A stretch of DNA of 64,000 nt from Sphagnum compactum (taxonomy: Eukaryota > Bryophyta > Sphagnopsida > Sphagnales). The stretch is from contig OZ234501.1 in the NCBI GenBank assembly GCA_965153455.1, positions 9,982,001 through 10,046,000 on the forward strand. The letters are read 5' to 3'. Below, in pieces: positions 12,341-22,455 of this stretch. A model generated the notes under the pieces. It searched no databases. It was given only the letters and a program-made list of their open reading frames with translations, and was not told the DNA's origin. Position 1 is the stretch's first letter. Every line of letters starts with the position of its first letter. The translations under genes were made by a program, and so were the position numbers.

Positions 12341-14309
12341 CATTACAAGAAAATGTGATTTTTTAAAAGGTCTAGCTTGATTGAAATGTTCAAATTGACC
12401 AAAGGGGATGGTCGTTTTGACTAAAACTTTGGGGCATGAAAGACACGAGTTATTTTTGACTGAGACATTTCACTAAAGTGACATTTTGACCTTGTGACAA
12501 ACCAAACATCTGGTCGAAAAGGCCAAAGGTCCATAAAGATGACCAAGGCTTAGTCAAATTGACCATACTTAATGGCCATTGTGATTTACAATCAAATTGG
12601 CCATTTTGATTTGATACTTGGTCAAATCAACTATATTAATTTGGTTATTTAACCTACAAGTTTATTTTGCATAGGGTACATATCAAACATAAATTCATAG
12701 TTAGTAGGCCCTAGGTTACGCATATTACATTTAATAGCTATTTATAAAGTTTAATAAGCTACCTACATGCTACCCTTAGGCAAATGTAGCTACTTAAGCT
12801 TAGTACATTAATTAGTTAATATAAAATAATTGATAGTTAATACTCAGTAATTTATTTATCCATGAACTAGTTAATTGATTAATTACTACTATTGAATTAT
12901 CAATTTTATTTCAATTTTTGGTTAATACTTGATATTAATTTATAATAATTAATAGTAGTCAATATATAATTTTAAATAATTATTAATGATCATTAATTCA
13001 CAGTAAATAATCAATAACCAGTAATTAAGAATTTTTAAATCAGTAAATAATAGTAAATAACCATTAATTAATAATTATTAATTATTAATTCCTAGGAAAT
13101 AATCAATAATTAATCATTGATATTATTTATTTATTTATTATTTATAGTAATTCATCAATCATTTTAAATTATTTTTATTAGTTACCTATAGGTAATTTAT
13201 CCTATTAACTAAGTTAGTAGCCTAGGCCACTTAGGCCTATTAAGTATGTAGCCTAGTTTAGGCCACCTAGGCCTACTAGGTAGGTACATAGCTGAACTTA
13301 AACTATCGAAACCAACTAAGTATGTAGCTAACTTAGGTTACACCACCTAAACCTACTAGGTAGGTAGCCTAAGTTTAGACCTACTTAATAAGTTAGGCTA
13401 CCTATTTAATATGCCTAGGCTAGGTGTATTATTAGGTTAATAGGTATTTACATAACCTACTAAATAACATAGGCATAGATAACTTATTTGGTAGGTATAA
13501 ACATAGACCTAGTAGGTACTTATAAAGCTTAGTAGACTATAACCTACGTGTTACCTAGATACATGCATTTATTAAAAGGTACCTCCTACTTCCTTAGGCC
13601 ACCCTACCTATAACCTACCTATTTATGTAAGTAATGTAAAAAAAATCAAGTTCATTTAGTACAATATGCACGTTGAAAAAGAATTCATGGAAGTTTATTA
13701 CAATATGTTGTCTAAGAAAATCACCTTATGAGGTGGTGGTGCAATGATTAAGGACTTGACTCAATGTGAAGGTCCCCACACTTACAACCTAAACTACCTT
13801 GGCTACTTAAGTGACCTAATTAGATAGCCTAGGTTGTAAAAGCTATTAGACCACCTAGCCTAGGCTATTTGGCCTAGCCTAGGGGCGTAACCTAGGGGGC
13901 TTGGCTTAACCTAAGTGGTTTGGTCTAACCTAGGTGGATAAGCTCGGCGGCCTAGCCTAGGCCTAGGACATAGGGTTGGTAGTTAAATAAATTATTTTTG
14001 GCATTAATTATTAATTTTATTAATTAGGTAGGTAGGTAGGGTAATTAATTCATTAATTAATATTTTCATATTAATTCTAAATAAAATAATTTAAATAATA
14101 TATATGTATTTGGTCACTACCCAAATTATATTATTGTCAAGGTGGTTCAATAAATAAAAACCAACCAAAAAGACTTAGTCAAAATGGTCAAGTCCAAATT
14201 GACTTGTCCAAAATGGCATTTTGGTCAAGTTGAACATGGGGGCAAAAAAACCATGTAGGGGTTTTTTGACCAAAATTCTCGGTCAAAAAAATCATGATTT
14301 CTTGTAGTG
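12341..14309. mobile_element. Non-autonomous CACTA element with a TAGG-rich core
   Basis: The left end begins CATTACAAGAAAATGTGATT, a CACTA end with C changed to T at the third base. The right end is the complement of CACTACAAGAAATCATGATT. The first dozen bases match apart from that change, and the same 3-bp duplication ATT flanks both sides (12,338-12,340 and 14,310-14,312). The 1,969-bp interior has no transposase. Subterminal parts (about 12,360-12,640 and 14,140-14,300) carry many GTCAAAATGACC-like words, the probable transposase-binding sites. The core (about 12,640-14,060) is AT-rich and TAGG-rich. It must have been moved by a transposase encoded elsewhere. Its subterminal motif differs from that of the 19-28 kb element. 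Confidence 0.8.
13180..13980. repeat. TAGG/CCTA-rich core of the CACTA element
   Basis: Dense words such as CCTAGGCC, ACCTACTAGGTAGGTA, TTAGGCTA and AGCCTAGG on both strands, without a fixed period. A decayed tRNA-SINE-like head (GAGGTGGTGGTGCAATGATT) lies near 13,730. No coding sequence was seen. Confidence 0.6.
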
Positions 14310-14312
14310 ATT

Positions 14313-14700
14313 GCATGACATCTTCAAGTTGCATTTTTCTGGATTAGTACAAAAGGTTTTGTGTTCATTTGCTTGAAGAGCTCCCCATTTTCTATGTGGA
14401 CAAATAGATCTCCCTTGAAATAAGTTTCTTCTTGTTGCTTTGCAAAAAAATTTAGATTATGATTGTGTTTTTCAAATAATAGATGATTCTATATGTGTGG
14501 CAAATTATTGTAGATTCTACCCATGACCTCGTGACATCATGTGACATCATTTTCACATTTTTTTGAATTGGAGCTCCTCACCTTTCATGTGTGGACAAAT
14601 AGATTTTCATTGAAGTAAGTTTTATCCTAGACTTGCTTCACATTTTTTTCGAATGTGTATGTTTGTGTGTGTGTTTTTTCGGCTTGAAGTTGACCTTTTT
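14313..14700. repeat. Two-copy direct duplication of about 190 bp
   Basis: GAGCTCCCCATTTTCTATGT at about 14,378, followed by GGACAAATAGATC, recurs as GAGCTCCTCACCTTTCATGT at about 14,571, followed by GGACAAATAGATT. Each is preceded by a TGACATC word. The copies are diverged and no gene was recognised. Confidence 0.5.
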
Positions 14701-14720
14701 TGTAATGTGCATGTTCTTTC

Positions 14721-14900
14721 TACTTGAATTCAACCCTTACTGTAACCACCATTTTGGGAATTTTTCCCAAGCAAATTGTAACACTAGTTGGGGTTTAAAA
14801 GGTCATTTTTCACTAGAATTCAGCCTTTATTATAACAAATGTTTTTGGAGCTTTTATAAAGCAATTTGTGACCTTAGTTGGGGATTAAGAGGCCATTTCT
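14721..14900 (+). repeat. Tandem 90-bp repeat with matching 30-residue frames
   Basis: The unit starting near 14,721 (ACTTGAATTCAACCCTTACT) recurs 90 bp later near 14,811. One plus frame stays open through both and gives two related 30-residue units, each ending in the pattern SWGLKGHF or SWGLRGHF. The frame starts at a non-ATG codon and matches nothing known, so the open frame may simply reflect duplication. Confidence 0.5.
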
Positions 14901-15146
14901 ATCTCTAAGTAATAATTGTTGCTTACAAATTCTTCAAATAGATGTACTTAAAGTTGAAATGTCGCTATGTTCCAAGGTTTATTAATGTTGTCCATAGTTC
15001 TATGAGCCCATTTTGCTCAAGGTAGGTTGAAGAAGGTTTAGCTCATGTTTTGGGACAACAAAGATTTGAGTTTTTAATCCACACACCATTCTTGTATGTC
15101 TAATTTTTGGTTGGCCCACCATTTGTTGTCTAGGTGATGTTATGAT

Positions 15147-15797
15147 ATGACTTGTTTGCTTGACATGTATTTCCTACTATTGGGACATATGGTTATATAC
15201 TTGAAGTATGTACTATGTATGTCAATTCATGTACAACATTCTTTTTGTTTCAAATGTTGTTTTTGCAAGAGGAGTTTGACACACATGACCCTAAAGCCCA
15301 CCACTTTTTCAGGTTGCCATTTTTCAAAAAATGGTTTCAAATTGTGGAAATTGGGGTTGCCGGGGACATTGTGTTTGTTTTCATGCACTTTAATATCTAT
15401 ATTGTTTTCAACCAAGGTGCAAGACTTATCCCCACTTGTTTCATCACCTATCTTATGGGGCACATTGTTGTTGGATGTTTTAATGACTTACAAGTTGGGT
15501 TTGAATGTACAAAACATAAACAAAAAAATATGTTTTGTCAACATTAATGTAGATGAAGTGATTCACAACTTCTACAACAAGAACAATGATTCCTTGATCA
15601 TTATATTAATATATGCTTCTAACAACTTTAATTCCTTGAAATGCAAAATCACTCCTATTGAGTATGTTTCCTATTATATATTATTTTCATTTGCATTCAT
15701 AACATCAAGTTTGGACTCTCTTATACTCTCTTCCTACCCCTCAACTAGTGGAAGTCTATTGCTTTCAAGGTTTTATGATTTTGAACCCTTTGTGTAA
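15147..15797 (+). CDS. Unidentified open frame, 216 codons
   Basis: This is the longest open frame outside recognised transposons. It begins with ATG at 15,147 and ends at 15,797. The product is hydrophobic, with several Leu/Ile/Phe-rich stretches that could be membrane segments and a cluster of Cys and His near residues 35-45. Two overlapping frames on this stretch are also fairly long, so low stop density may be a property of the sequence rather than of a gene. I recognise no domain and see no clear splice or promoter signals. It may be a fossil of an unknown element or chance. Confidence 0.2.
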   Translation: MTCLLDMYFLLLGHMVIYLKYVLCMSIHVQHSFCFKCCFCKRSLTHMTLKPTTFSGCHFSKNGFKLWKLGLPGTLCLFSCTLISILFSTKVQDLSPLVSSPILWGTLLLDVLMTYKLGLNVQNINKKICFVNINVDEVIHNFYNKNNDSLIIILIYASNNFNSLKCKITPIEYVSYYILFSFAFITSSLDSLILSSYPSTSGSLLLSRFYDFEPFV

Positions 15798-15894
15798 GTG
15801 TAACAACTTTTAAAAACTATGTTGATGTTGATCCATTGTGTGTGATGTCTTGAGATGGGAGTGTGGGTTAGGCATATTAATATGGAATTTTCTT

Positions 15895-16095
15895 CTTCAA
15901 GTACATTCAAATCTACCATGTCCAAATCCAAGGTACAGGTGGTCCAATTTCAAGGTTTAAAATGTCCACTTTGTGGGATTTAGCTAGGTTTTCCATGTCA
16001 AATTTCATAGTTTCAGATGTCCAATTTAAAAGTTTCAAGTCCATCATGTTCAATTTGAAGGTCTTTGGTTTGCCATGTCTAATTGTTATAATTAT
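15895..16095. repeat. Degenerate short tandem repeat (about 30 bp units)
   Basis: Words such as CCATGTCCAA, GTCCAATTTCAAGG, TGTCCAATTTAAAAG and TTCAATTTGAAGG recur every 25-35 bp. It looks like an old, diverged minisatellite. No gene was seen here or in the following 500 bp. Confidence 0.45.
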
Positions 16096-16639
16096 GTCAA
16101 TGTTTGTCGATTTTAATCATGTGTTAATGTAGTCTTAAGTCTTTACTAGACCAAGTCCTTTGTTTTAAAAATTATGTTGTGCCCAAAAGCCCTCTTTTGA
16201 GGAAAGATGTGTTGCAAAGTCTATTATGAATCCAACAATTCATTTAAATATGCAAGGGTGATACAAATCAAACTTCAAGATTAGAAATTGTAAAGGTGAT
16301 GATGCAAGTTAGACTTTAGGATTATAGATTTTAATTTTTCATACCTTTTGTTGATTACAAACTATAGCATGCTTCAACTTATTGTACATTAAAACAAAAT
16401 ATGACATAACAAACATGTGATTTGTTTCAAACAATGTTATTCACATTCTTTTTTATTTGTGGAAACATTATGTGTTGAATAGCAAAATTAGAATTCATGA
16501 AATTTTGAAAAACATCAACATTTAAAATTTCAACCCTAAATCTAGGTTGTGCATCTAGAACCACATCCTTTAAAAAAAAATCATAAACATTATACCCGAT
16601 AACCATCATGTTTGGGAAAAACGATATTATCTTTATTCA

Positions 16640-16805
16640 CATATTCTAGCATTTAAAAAAAAAAAGAATCTTTAATTTAAGGTTCTACCATGTTTGTAAA
16701 ATATAAGATTCAAGATCATATATACTTACACACCATTGGTTTGAACCCCTCACCTCCCTTCATTTGCATGCTTAAAGAACAAGTCTCTAACCATTAGATC
16801 ATTAT
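16640..16805 (-). repeat. tRNA-derived SINE relic
   Basis: Read on the minus strand, TCTAATGGTTAGAGACTTG (16,780-16,798) fits a pol III A box, and GGGTTCAAACC (16,738-16,748) is a good B box about 32 bp downstream. The body continues with TTACAAACATGG, as in the copy at 34.1-34.27 kb. The end is unclear: an oligo-T run on the sense strand lies near 16,660 instead of a poly(A) tail. Confidence 0.55.
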
Positions 16806-16856
16806 TTATATAAGCAACCTTTTTTGTCATCACATATTATTATGCACAAGATTTTC

Positions 16857-17480
16857 CTAACCTATTTAAGTATTTACCCTCGGTATCTTTCCTACCTATA
16901 TATATTGTTACCTTGTTACCTTATGTTACATACCTGAACGTAGCTTAAGATACTAATAGGCTACCTTAGCCTATTATTAGCCAATAGCCTAGGTTCCAAA
17001 GCTATTTATAGGTTAGTGTAAACTACTCTAATTTGTTTTTAGGTTAGTATAGGCTATTATAGGCTATTCGAATAGCCTAGTGTAAGCTACCATAAGCTAG
17101 GTTAATGCAATCTTTGGTGGTTATTAAGTTAATGTAGGCTATTATAGGCTAGGTTCTTAAGCTAGTCTTAGGTTATTTGTAGGTTAATGTAAGCTATTTC
17201 TAATCTAATGTAGGCTACCCTAGGTTGTGCGGAGGACACCATAGGCCAAGTTCACAAACTAATCCTAAGTTATTCCTAGGCTAATGTAGTAGGCTATCCT
17301 TGCTTATTTTTGAGTTACCATAAGCTAGGTTTTTAAGCTAGTCCTAGGATACTATATACATAGGTTATTTTGATTACTCTAAAATATTCCACCCTAGAGT
17401 ACTGTTGGCTATTTTAGGCTATTCCACCCTATGTTATTTTTTGGCTATTATAAACTATTTCAACTTAGGCTATTGTTAAA
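16857..17480. repeat. TAGG/CCTA-rich tract
   Basis: Words such as TTATAGGCTA, AGGCTATT, GCTAGTCCTAGG and CCTAGGTT recur irregularly. In style it matches the tracts at 11.7-14 kb and directly adjoins the SINE relic. No coding sequence was seen. Confidence 0.6.
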
Positions 17481-17698
17481 TAAATGATTATGATAGTAAC
17501 AAGTGGAAAAGTAATTAATGTAAGAACAAACTTAGTAAGTACATTTTGAAATGTGGGTTTTGGAAGGAAGATTGAGATATACTTCATTTCCCATTTGTTT
17601 TTCTAACATTGGCACATTTTGTAGAATTTGAATTGTTTTTTTTTAAAACATGTTACACACATTGGATTATTGAATGAAGAAGAAAATGTCACATGTTG

Positions 17699-17971
17699 GG
17701 GTGAAATTTTTTAAGGTGTACCAAAATCTTGTCATAGCGTCACCTTTTTCTGTCTTTTTTACCTAGTCCTTTTTTACCATGTAAAGACACATTTATGGAT
17801 GATTATGATGGAATTTAAAATTATAATAGTCTAAAATATAATCCTTTCGAGATTTTTGACAACTTTTGATTCATTATTTTTTATGGGGATCAAAATATAG
17901 GGTAAAAAAGGAATGCGGTAAAGACTAGGCCCTTTTCGTCCTATGTGGTACACCTTAAAGGATTTTCACCC
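17699..17971. mobile_element. MITE, copy 1 (273 bp, GGGT termini)
   Basis: The left terminus is GGGTGAAATTTTTTAAGGTG and the right terminus, complemented, GGGTGAAAATCCTTTAAGGT. Both continue into GTGTACCA, giving inverted repeats of about 25 bp. GTTG flanks both sides (17,695-17,698 and 17,972-17,975), a possible 4-bp target duplication. The interior is non-coding and shares AATTTAAAATTATAATAGTC and GGGGATCAAAATATAGG with the copy at 54,437-54,708. The superfamily is unassigned. Confidence 0.7.
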
Positions 17972-17975
17972 GTTG

Positions 17976-19095
17976 ATTTTTATTTATTTTAAAAAGTACA
18001 TAGATCCAGCAAATCCAGCAAATAGATATTTGAAGTAGAGTTTTAATTTTAAATTGTGCTCAATTACTATCAAAATGGCTTGTATAGTTGGAATGGGAAC
18101 ATGAAATGTAATCATGTAGCTTAAGGTTACTAGTTTCGAGTTCCATGATATTTTTCCATTAACCTACCCCATCCAAAGAATCAAGCCAAAAATGTAGTAA
18201 TGTGATATATTTTGCACACCTTAGTTACAAGGCGTACATAACAATCACATAAATTTGGAAGGTGGACAACTATAATTATAACGGTAATTGTTTAACACTT
18301 TGAATTGTTCAATGAAGATTAATGGGTTCAAATCATGATATTTTGAGTTATGAATCCAAGATTGAACAATGCATTTAACCAATTCTTGAACACATTAATT
18401 TACTAAGGAAAATTGTGATCCAAAAGTGGAATTACATGCATGATTAACATACACTTAATATGTGAACAATCTTTGACAATCTTTTGGTATTAAGAAAACA
18501 AGCATAATATTATGTTACTAGCCATGCAATAGTCATAAATCTAACAAGGATAATGGTTTTGGTTAGTTTTGTTTATGAATAGAAATTGTAATTAAATGGT
18601 GTAACATTTCTTTTCACTTCCAAAGGTGCTACGACCAATTAAGAATTTCAATTCTTACACTTTCAAATGTTCTTGAACCTTAACCTCAACTTTTAACTAC
18701 ATACCAAAATTCAAATAAAGATTCTTAAGTAAACAAAAACAACATGGTGTCAAAGTTGGGGTTGTACATTTGTCAATGTTCCACAAGGTAGCAAACCCAT
18801 TATCTTTTAATGCTTCATCAACTTTTCAATTTAATTTTGAAACCTACAACTTTAACTCAATAAAAAATGATGTTTCAAATAATTCCACCTAATATTTCAC
18901 AACTAAATTATTGAAACAAAGTTTGCCACATGAATTTGAAGAAGTTGTTTCAAAACAAATGGCAACAAATACCCATTAATTTAGGAAGTCATAATTATCT
19001 CATAAAGACTTCAAACTTGACAAATATAGGTTTTTGGAAAAATCTAACAATAAGGGGAATGCACATAAAATTTTTCATTTTTTTACTTTCATAAA
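17976..19095. other. AT-rich intergenic DNA, no gene seen
   Basis: Nothing was recognised on either strand. GCCAAAAATGTAGTAATG near 18,190 looks like a mutated CACTA right end, but no matching left end was found. Confidence 0.5.
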
Positions 19096-19229
19096 AAAAA
19101 AGATATTTTAACCCTAGCCTTGGGTTCACGACCAAGGCAAGGGCTTGCAAAGGTGCGGGCCAAGAGTGAAGCCTGGGAATCACGTTTCATGCTCCCAAGA
19201 ATGTAGGAAAGTGTGAGGGAATGAACCTC
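19096..19229. repeat. GC-richer repeat interrupted by the CACTA insertion (left part)
   Basis: Composition changes abruptly from AT-rich to GC-rich near 19,100 and stays so up to the CACTA end. The sequence resumes after the second CTC at 27,885, so the CACTA element split an older repeat. The repeat itself is unclassified. Confidence 0.45.
19227..19229. repeat. Target-site duplication CTC (left)
   Basis: CTC directly precedes the CACTA left terminus and matches the CTC at 27,885-27,887. Confidence 0.85.
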
Positions 19230-19249
19230 CACTACAACAAAAGAGGGGC

Positions 19250-19860
19250 ATATTGCGATCCAAATATCATCGCAAACAACAAAGAAAACAGTTTCTGAAA
19301 ACCCGCAGTTCCGAACAACAATTCTTCGCAAACTCTTAAGCCTTTGCGAAACCCTCACCTTCGCACCCGTACAATCGCAAGCTCTTCGCAACTCCCGAAA
19401 CTGAAACAATTGCAAAACATTTCCGATTATAATGTCTTCTATACATGATTTGTGATTCACAATACATCGAAAATTATTTGCAACAAACCCAACATCGCAA
19501 CGACTTAGCGAATAGACGCAAAAATCTATCGGTTTTCGATATAACGTCTAACGCAAACGTTTTGCGATGTTTATGATGCCGCTACGAATTTGCGATAAAA
19601 CACACATCGAAAACGTTTTGAAACAAACTCATCAACGCTATAACTTAGCGAATCGACTCAAAACTCTATCGGTTTCCGATATAATATCTAACGCAAAGAG
19701 TTTGCAATTTGCAAAATGTCGCTAAACGTTTGCGAAATGTAGGATTTCACAAACCTGTTCTGGAATGATTTTAACCGTCAGAGTTTAGCGATGTCTGTGA
19801 GATGGTATATTTGGTCTTTTGGCTTTTGTAGTGTTGCGAAGAAATATGACTCGCAAATAG
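19250..19860. promoter_or_regulatory. Left subterminal array of TTTGCGA motifs
   Basis: TTGCGA, TCGCAA and close variants occur more than fifteen times, in both orientations. Part of the array is a tandem duplication with a 140-bp period (units starting near 19,482 and 19,622, each containing CTTAGCGAAT and CTATCGGTTT). In En/Spm the equivalent subterminal repeats bind TNPA and are needed in cis for excision. The same motif is found at the right end, in the central promoter and in an intron of this element. Confidence 0.8.
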
Positions 19861-20032
19861 TTTTGAGATTGACTGTGTATCGCAAGAGCATGGCATTGTA
19901 TTCTTATTTTGTACACAGGGTTTATATTCATTTGGAGTCACTTTGGGCCGGAAAAAAAAAATCTATATCAAAATTTCAAAAGTTACAATGTAAAAGGGTT
20001 TGCAAGTCTCGGGTATCTAACACACTAGCTGT

Positions 20033-21847
20033 CTATCTAGACCTCCTTCCCCTCTTGGATTTCTTCCTTGAATGTTTCTTCCTAGTGTTCTCTGGTGGAG
20101 GGGGAGGCTGCTCATCCTCCTCCCTCTCTTCATCGTCCCCCTGCCCCTCCTCCTCGTCCTCATCCTCCTCCCTACCCACGCCCCCTGCAGAACCTGCATT
20201 TCGACTAGCAAATGAATTGGGTCCACTGCTAGTGGTAGCTACACTGGGGGGAGCAGTGCTAGCGCCTCTCTCCTCCTCATCACTGCTGCCCTGAGAGCTC
20301 TCACTCTCACCCTCAGATGCCTGCATTTCAACATGCAAAGCTTAGTCAACAATGAAAATCTTGATTCAAATGAAAACAATCTCAACACAAACAGAAATTC
20401 AATCCCAACCAATACCCACTCACCAATAGTGCATCAACATGTTCAAAAAGATGCTCCTTGCCATGCTCCTGGCCCATTGTCATTTCTGCAGCTGTGATCT
20501 TCCTCTTGTACCTCTTGTACTGTCCCCATAAAACAACAGGTAAAAAAAAACGCATATTTGCGAAGCGTAGAACTTCGCATATTTTAACTTGCGAAGCGTA
20601 GAACTTCGCATATTTTAACTTGCGAAGCAGTTTGCGATTTGTTCAAGTCTACGAACTCTTTTGCGAAGCGCAGACTTTCGCATACTGTATTTTGCGAAGC
20701 AGTTTGCGAAACAAATAGCATCGTAACTTTGCGAACTAAACGCCATTTGACACATCTTTGCGATGCAATTCGCATCGCAAAAGGTATCCCAAACAGTCCT
20801 ATGTGACTCGACAGAAACGAATCTTTGCAGAAAAAAATGGAGGGTAGGGAGTGTACTTACAAATGCTGCTTTGAGGCCGGGAATGCCACCTTGCCCTAGC
20901 CTGTGGGTGGTCGGTGGAACCAGTTTCACTCGCTCTGCTGCCTTGAGGAACTTCAATGGTGGATCACCGACCTCGTCCACCATTGATTGGCATTCAGCAA
21001 GCTTCAGCTCCAGTGCCTTCAGGTCACGGTCTGACCTCCTAGACTCTCGTGCCTTCTTGGCCTTGGCTAGCTGCTCTGTGATCTCCTTCAGCTGCCTTGC
21101 TGCTTTCAGCTGCACCTCAGACTGGTAGAAGGCATTCCAGATGTCTTCTGAGAACTGAAGCGGCCTCTCCAAGTTCCTGTACACATTCAGGTCTCTCAGG
21201 TGAGCACGAATCTTCATCCTGTCATGGTATCTTACTTGAGACATTGAATTGGAGATATTGTCTGCAATCCACTGTGAATCAAGCTCTCCTCCATTTCGAA
21301 ATGCTCCCTTGACCTGATTTATCACTCTCCTCTGCTCTGCCTTTGAGAGAGTGCCCCACTCAACTCCTCGTGCAAAGTTGGTGGAGACAATGTGCCTAAT
21401 GGTGCTCTTGGCCCCAGTGTATGCCAGCTCGGTTGGAATTCCCTCCTCTGCCAATGTTATCAGAGGGAGCTTCTTCCTCTCCTCCTTCTTCAGATCGAGC
21501 TTCTCCTTTCTAATGGCATCCCTCTCATCCTTCCTCCTTTTCTTCTTGAGCGTTCTAGGTGAGAGAGCTCCTGTTGTTGCTCTCTCATCTCTCTTTCTCT
21601 TCTTCTCTGCTGCCTTGGCTTCTGCAGCCTTCCTTGCCTCCTCCTCTCTTTGTGCTTCCCCAGCAGTCAGCCCTGCTTGCAATGCTTGACCTAAGATGGT
21701 TGTCAAGGATGCCAACCCTTCAGGTGTCCTAGTATCGATTGCAAACATCTCTGAAGCTCTCAAGTGATCAGCAACCATCTTCCTCAACCTTTCCTCATTG
21801 TTGTCACCTCCTCTAGACCCAGAACCCCCTCCACCAGTCCCAGCCAT
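20033..21847 (-). CDS. TNPA-like DNA-binding protein of the CACTA element (three exons, 456 aa)
   Basis: I infer exons 21,847-20,861, 20,519-20,424 and 20,320-20,033 (stop included). Donors are GTAAGTAC and GTGAGTGG and acceptors GGGGACAG and AAATGCAG, with all junctions in phase 0. The chosen start MAGTGGGG is an ATG in good context (GCAATGG). Residues 1-20 are Gly/Ser-rich, and 65-125 are Ala/Glu/Lys-rich with two basic nuclear-localisation stretches (KKRKR, KKKRRK). Residues 148-222 form a Trp-containing helical domain (VEWGTLSKAEQRRVINQVK, then RYHDRMKIRAHL), and 235-290 are probably coiled coil. The pattern through HRLGQGG resembles plant Ptta/En/Spm (Transposase_24) proteins. The C-terminus is acidic and ends in a basic tail. 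It probably binds the TTTGCGA motifs. No stops or frameshifts were found. Assignment to TNPA is by domain likeness and position, not proof. Confidence 0.72.
20520..20860 (-). promoter_or_regulatory. Intron 1 of the TNPA-like gene, with a third TTTGCGA array
   Basis: The 341-bp intron is dense in TTGCGA/TCGCAA motifs. Two adjacent 31-bp units start near 20,560 and 20,591, each containing TGCGAAG and its inverse CTTCGCA separated by 7 bp, so each can form a short hairpin. The open frame runs through part of the intron, which explains a longer uninterrupted frame ending at 20,615. The array could let the protein regulate its own transcript or serve as an internal transposase-binding site. Confidence 0.65.
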
Positions 21848-22455
21848 TGCAATCCGCCCCCTCCTGTCTGCCCAAGCTTTCCTTCTACAATTCTCGAGCA
21901 ATGCCGAGAATGAATTCAAATTCACTCGCCGTGGTACTCTAGTCTAGACCCCTAGAAAGCTTGGGCAGACACCTTATTCCATTCCAGCTTAAGGACTTTC
22001 GGAAATTCAGGGCTTGCGATGTAACCCGCATCACAACCTGCGATACGGTATTGCTCGCAACGGCCGTGCAATGCTGTTCGTATCGCAACGGATGAGGGTT
22101 GCGAAGTCGAGGGCTTCGCTAACGTAGGAGGAAGTTAAAGGTTTTAGGGCTTTGGTTTAAGTAACGTATGCAGATGCGAAAATGGATGCGATGGTAGGGG
22201 GTTTGCAAGGGGCTCGCAAAGTTTTAGGGTTTAGGGTTTCTTCTCGAGAGTTGTAGGTTAGAGAGCTCCTGTTGTGCATATGCCAAAAGGTTTCGGGCAA
22301 CCAGTCCTGTAGGCATTGTTGAGCCCACATTAGATGCAGGTATGCATTTCTTTTTGGTTTAGGTAGTCTCAATTTATGAGTTGTCAATGGTTTATATTGT
22401 TGTATCACATGATTTTTGAAAGTCCTATCTGGTCTTTGCCTTACATTTGTGCCTT
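21848..22455. promoter_or_regulatory. Shared divergent promoter region with TTGCGA motifs
   Basis: This 608-bp gap separates the start codons of the minus-strand TNPA-like gene and the plus-strand SET gene. It contains a cluster of element motifs between about 22,013 and 22,220 (CTTGCGATG, CCTGCGATACGG, ATCGCAACGG, GTTGCGAAG, CTCGCAAAG). Placement between divergent genes suggests the TNPA-like protein could regulate both directions, as TNPA does at the Spm promoter. TTAGATGCAGGTATGC near 22,330 could be a 5' leader exon/intron boundary for the plus-strand transcript. I saw no convincing TATA box. Confidence 0.6.

Noticed and set aside
18105-18160. tRNA gene or SINE at CATGTAGCTTAAGGTTACTAG
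   Set aside because: The B-box-like TTTCGAGTTCC is poor and no cloverleaf could be drawn.
19791-20294. Plus-strand frame of 167 codons with a Ser-rich run
   Set aside because: It is antisense to the acidic and Pro-rich exon 3 of the TNPA-like gene, whose splice sites and phase fit better. The Ser run mirrors Glu/Asp codons.
20763-21689. Several plus-strand frames of 70-121 codons
   Set aside because: All are antisense to exon 1 of the TNPA-like gene, and most begin at non-ATG codons.
20615-21925. Single 436-codon minus frame as the complete TNPA-like protein
   Set aside because: The first codon is GTG, and the last 81 codons run into an intron with a strong GTAAGTAC donor at 20,860. The spliced model joins a sensible continuation in phase.
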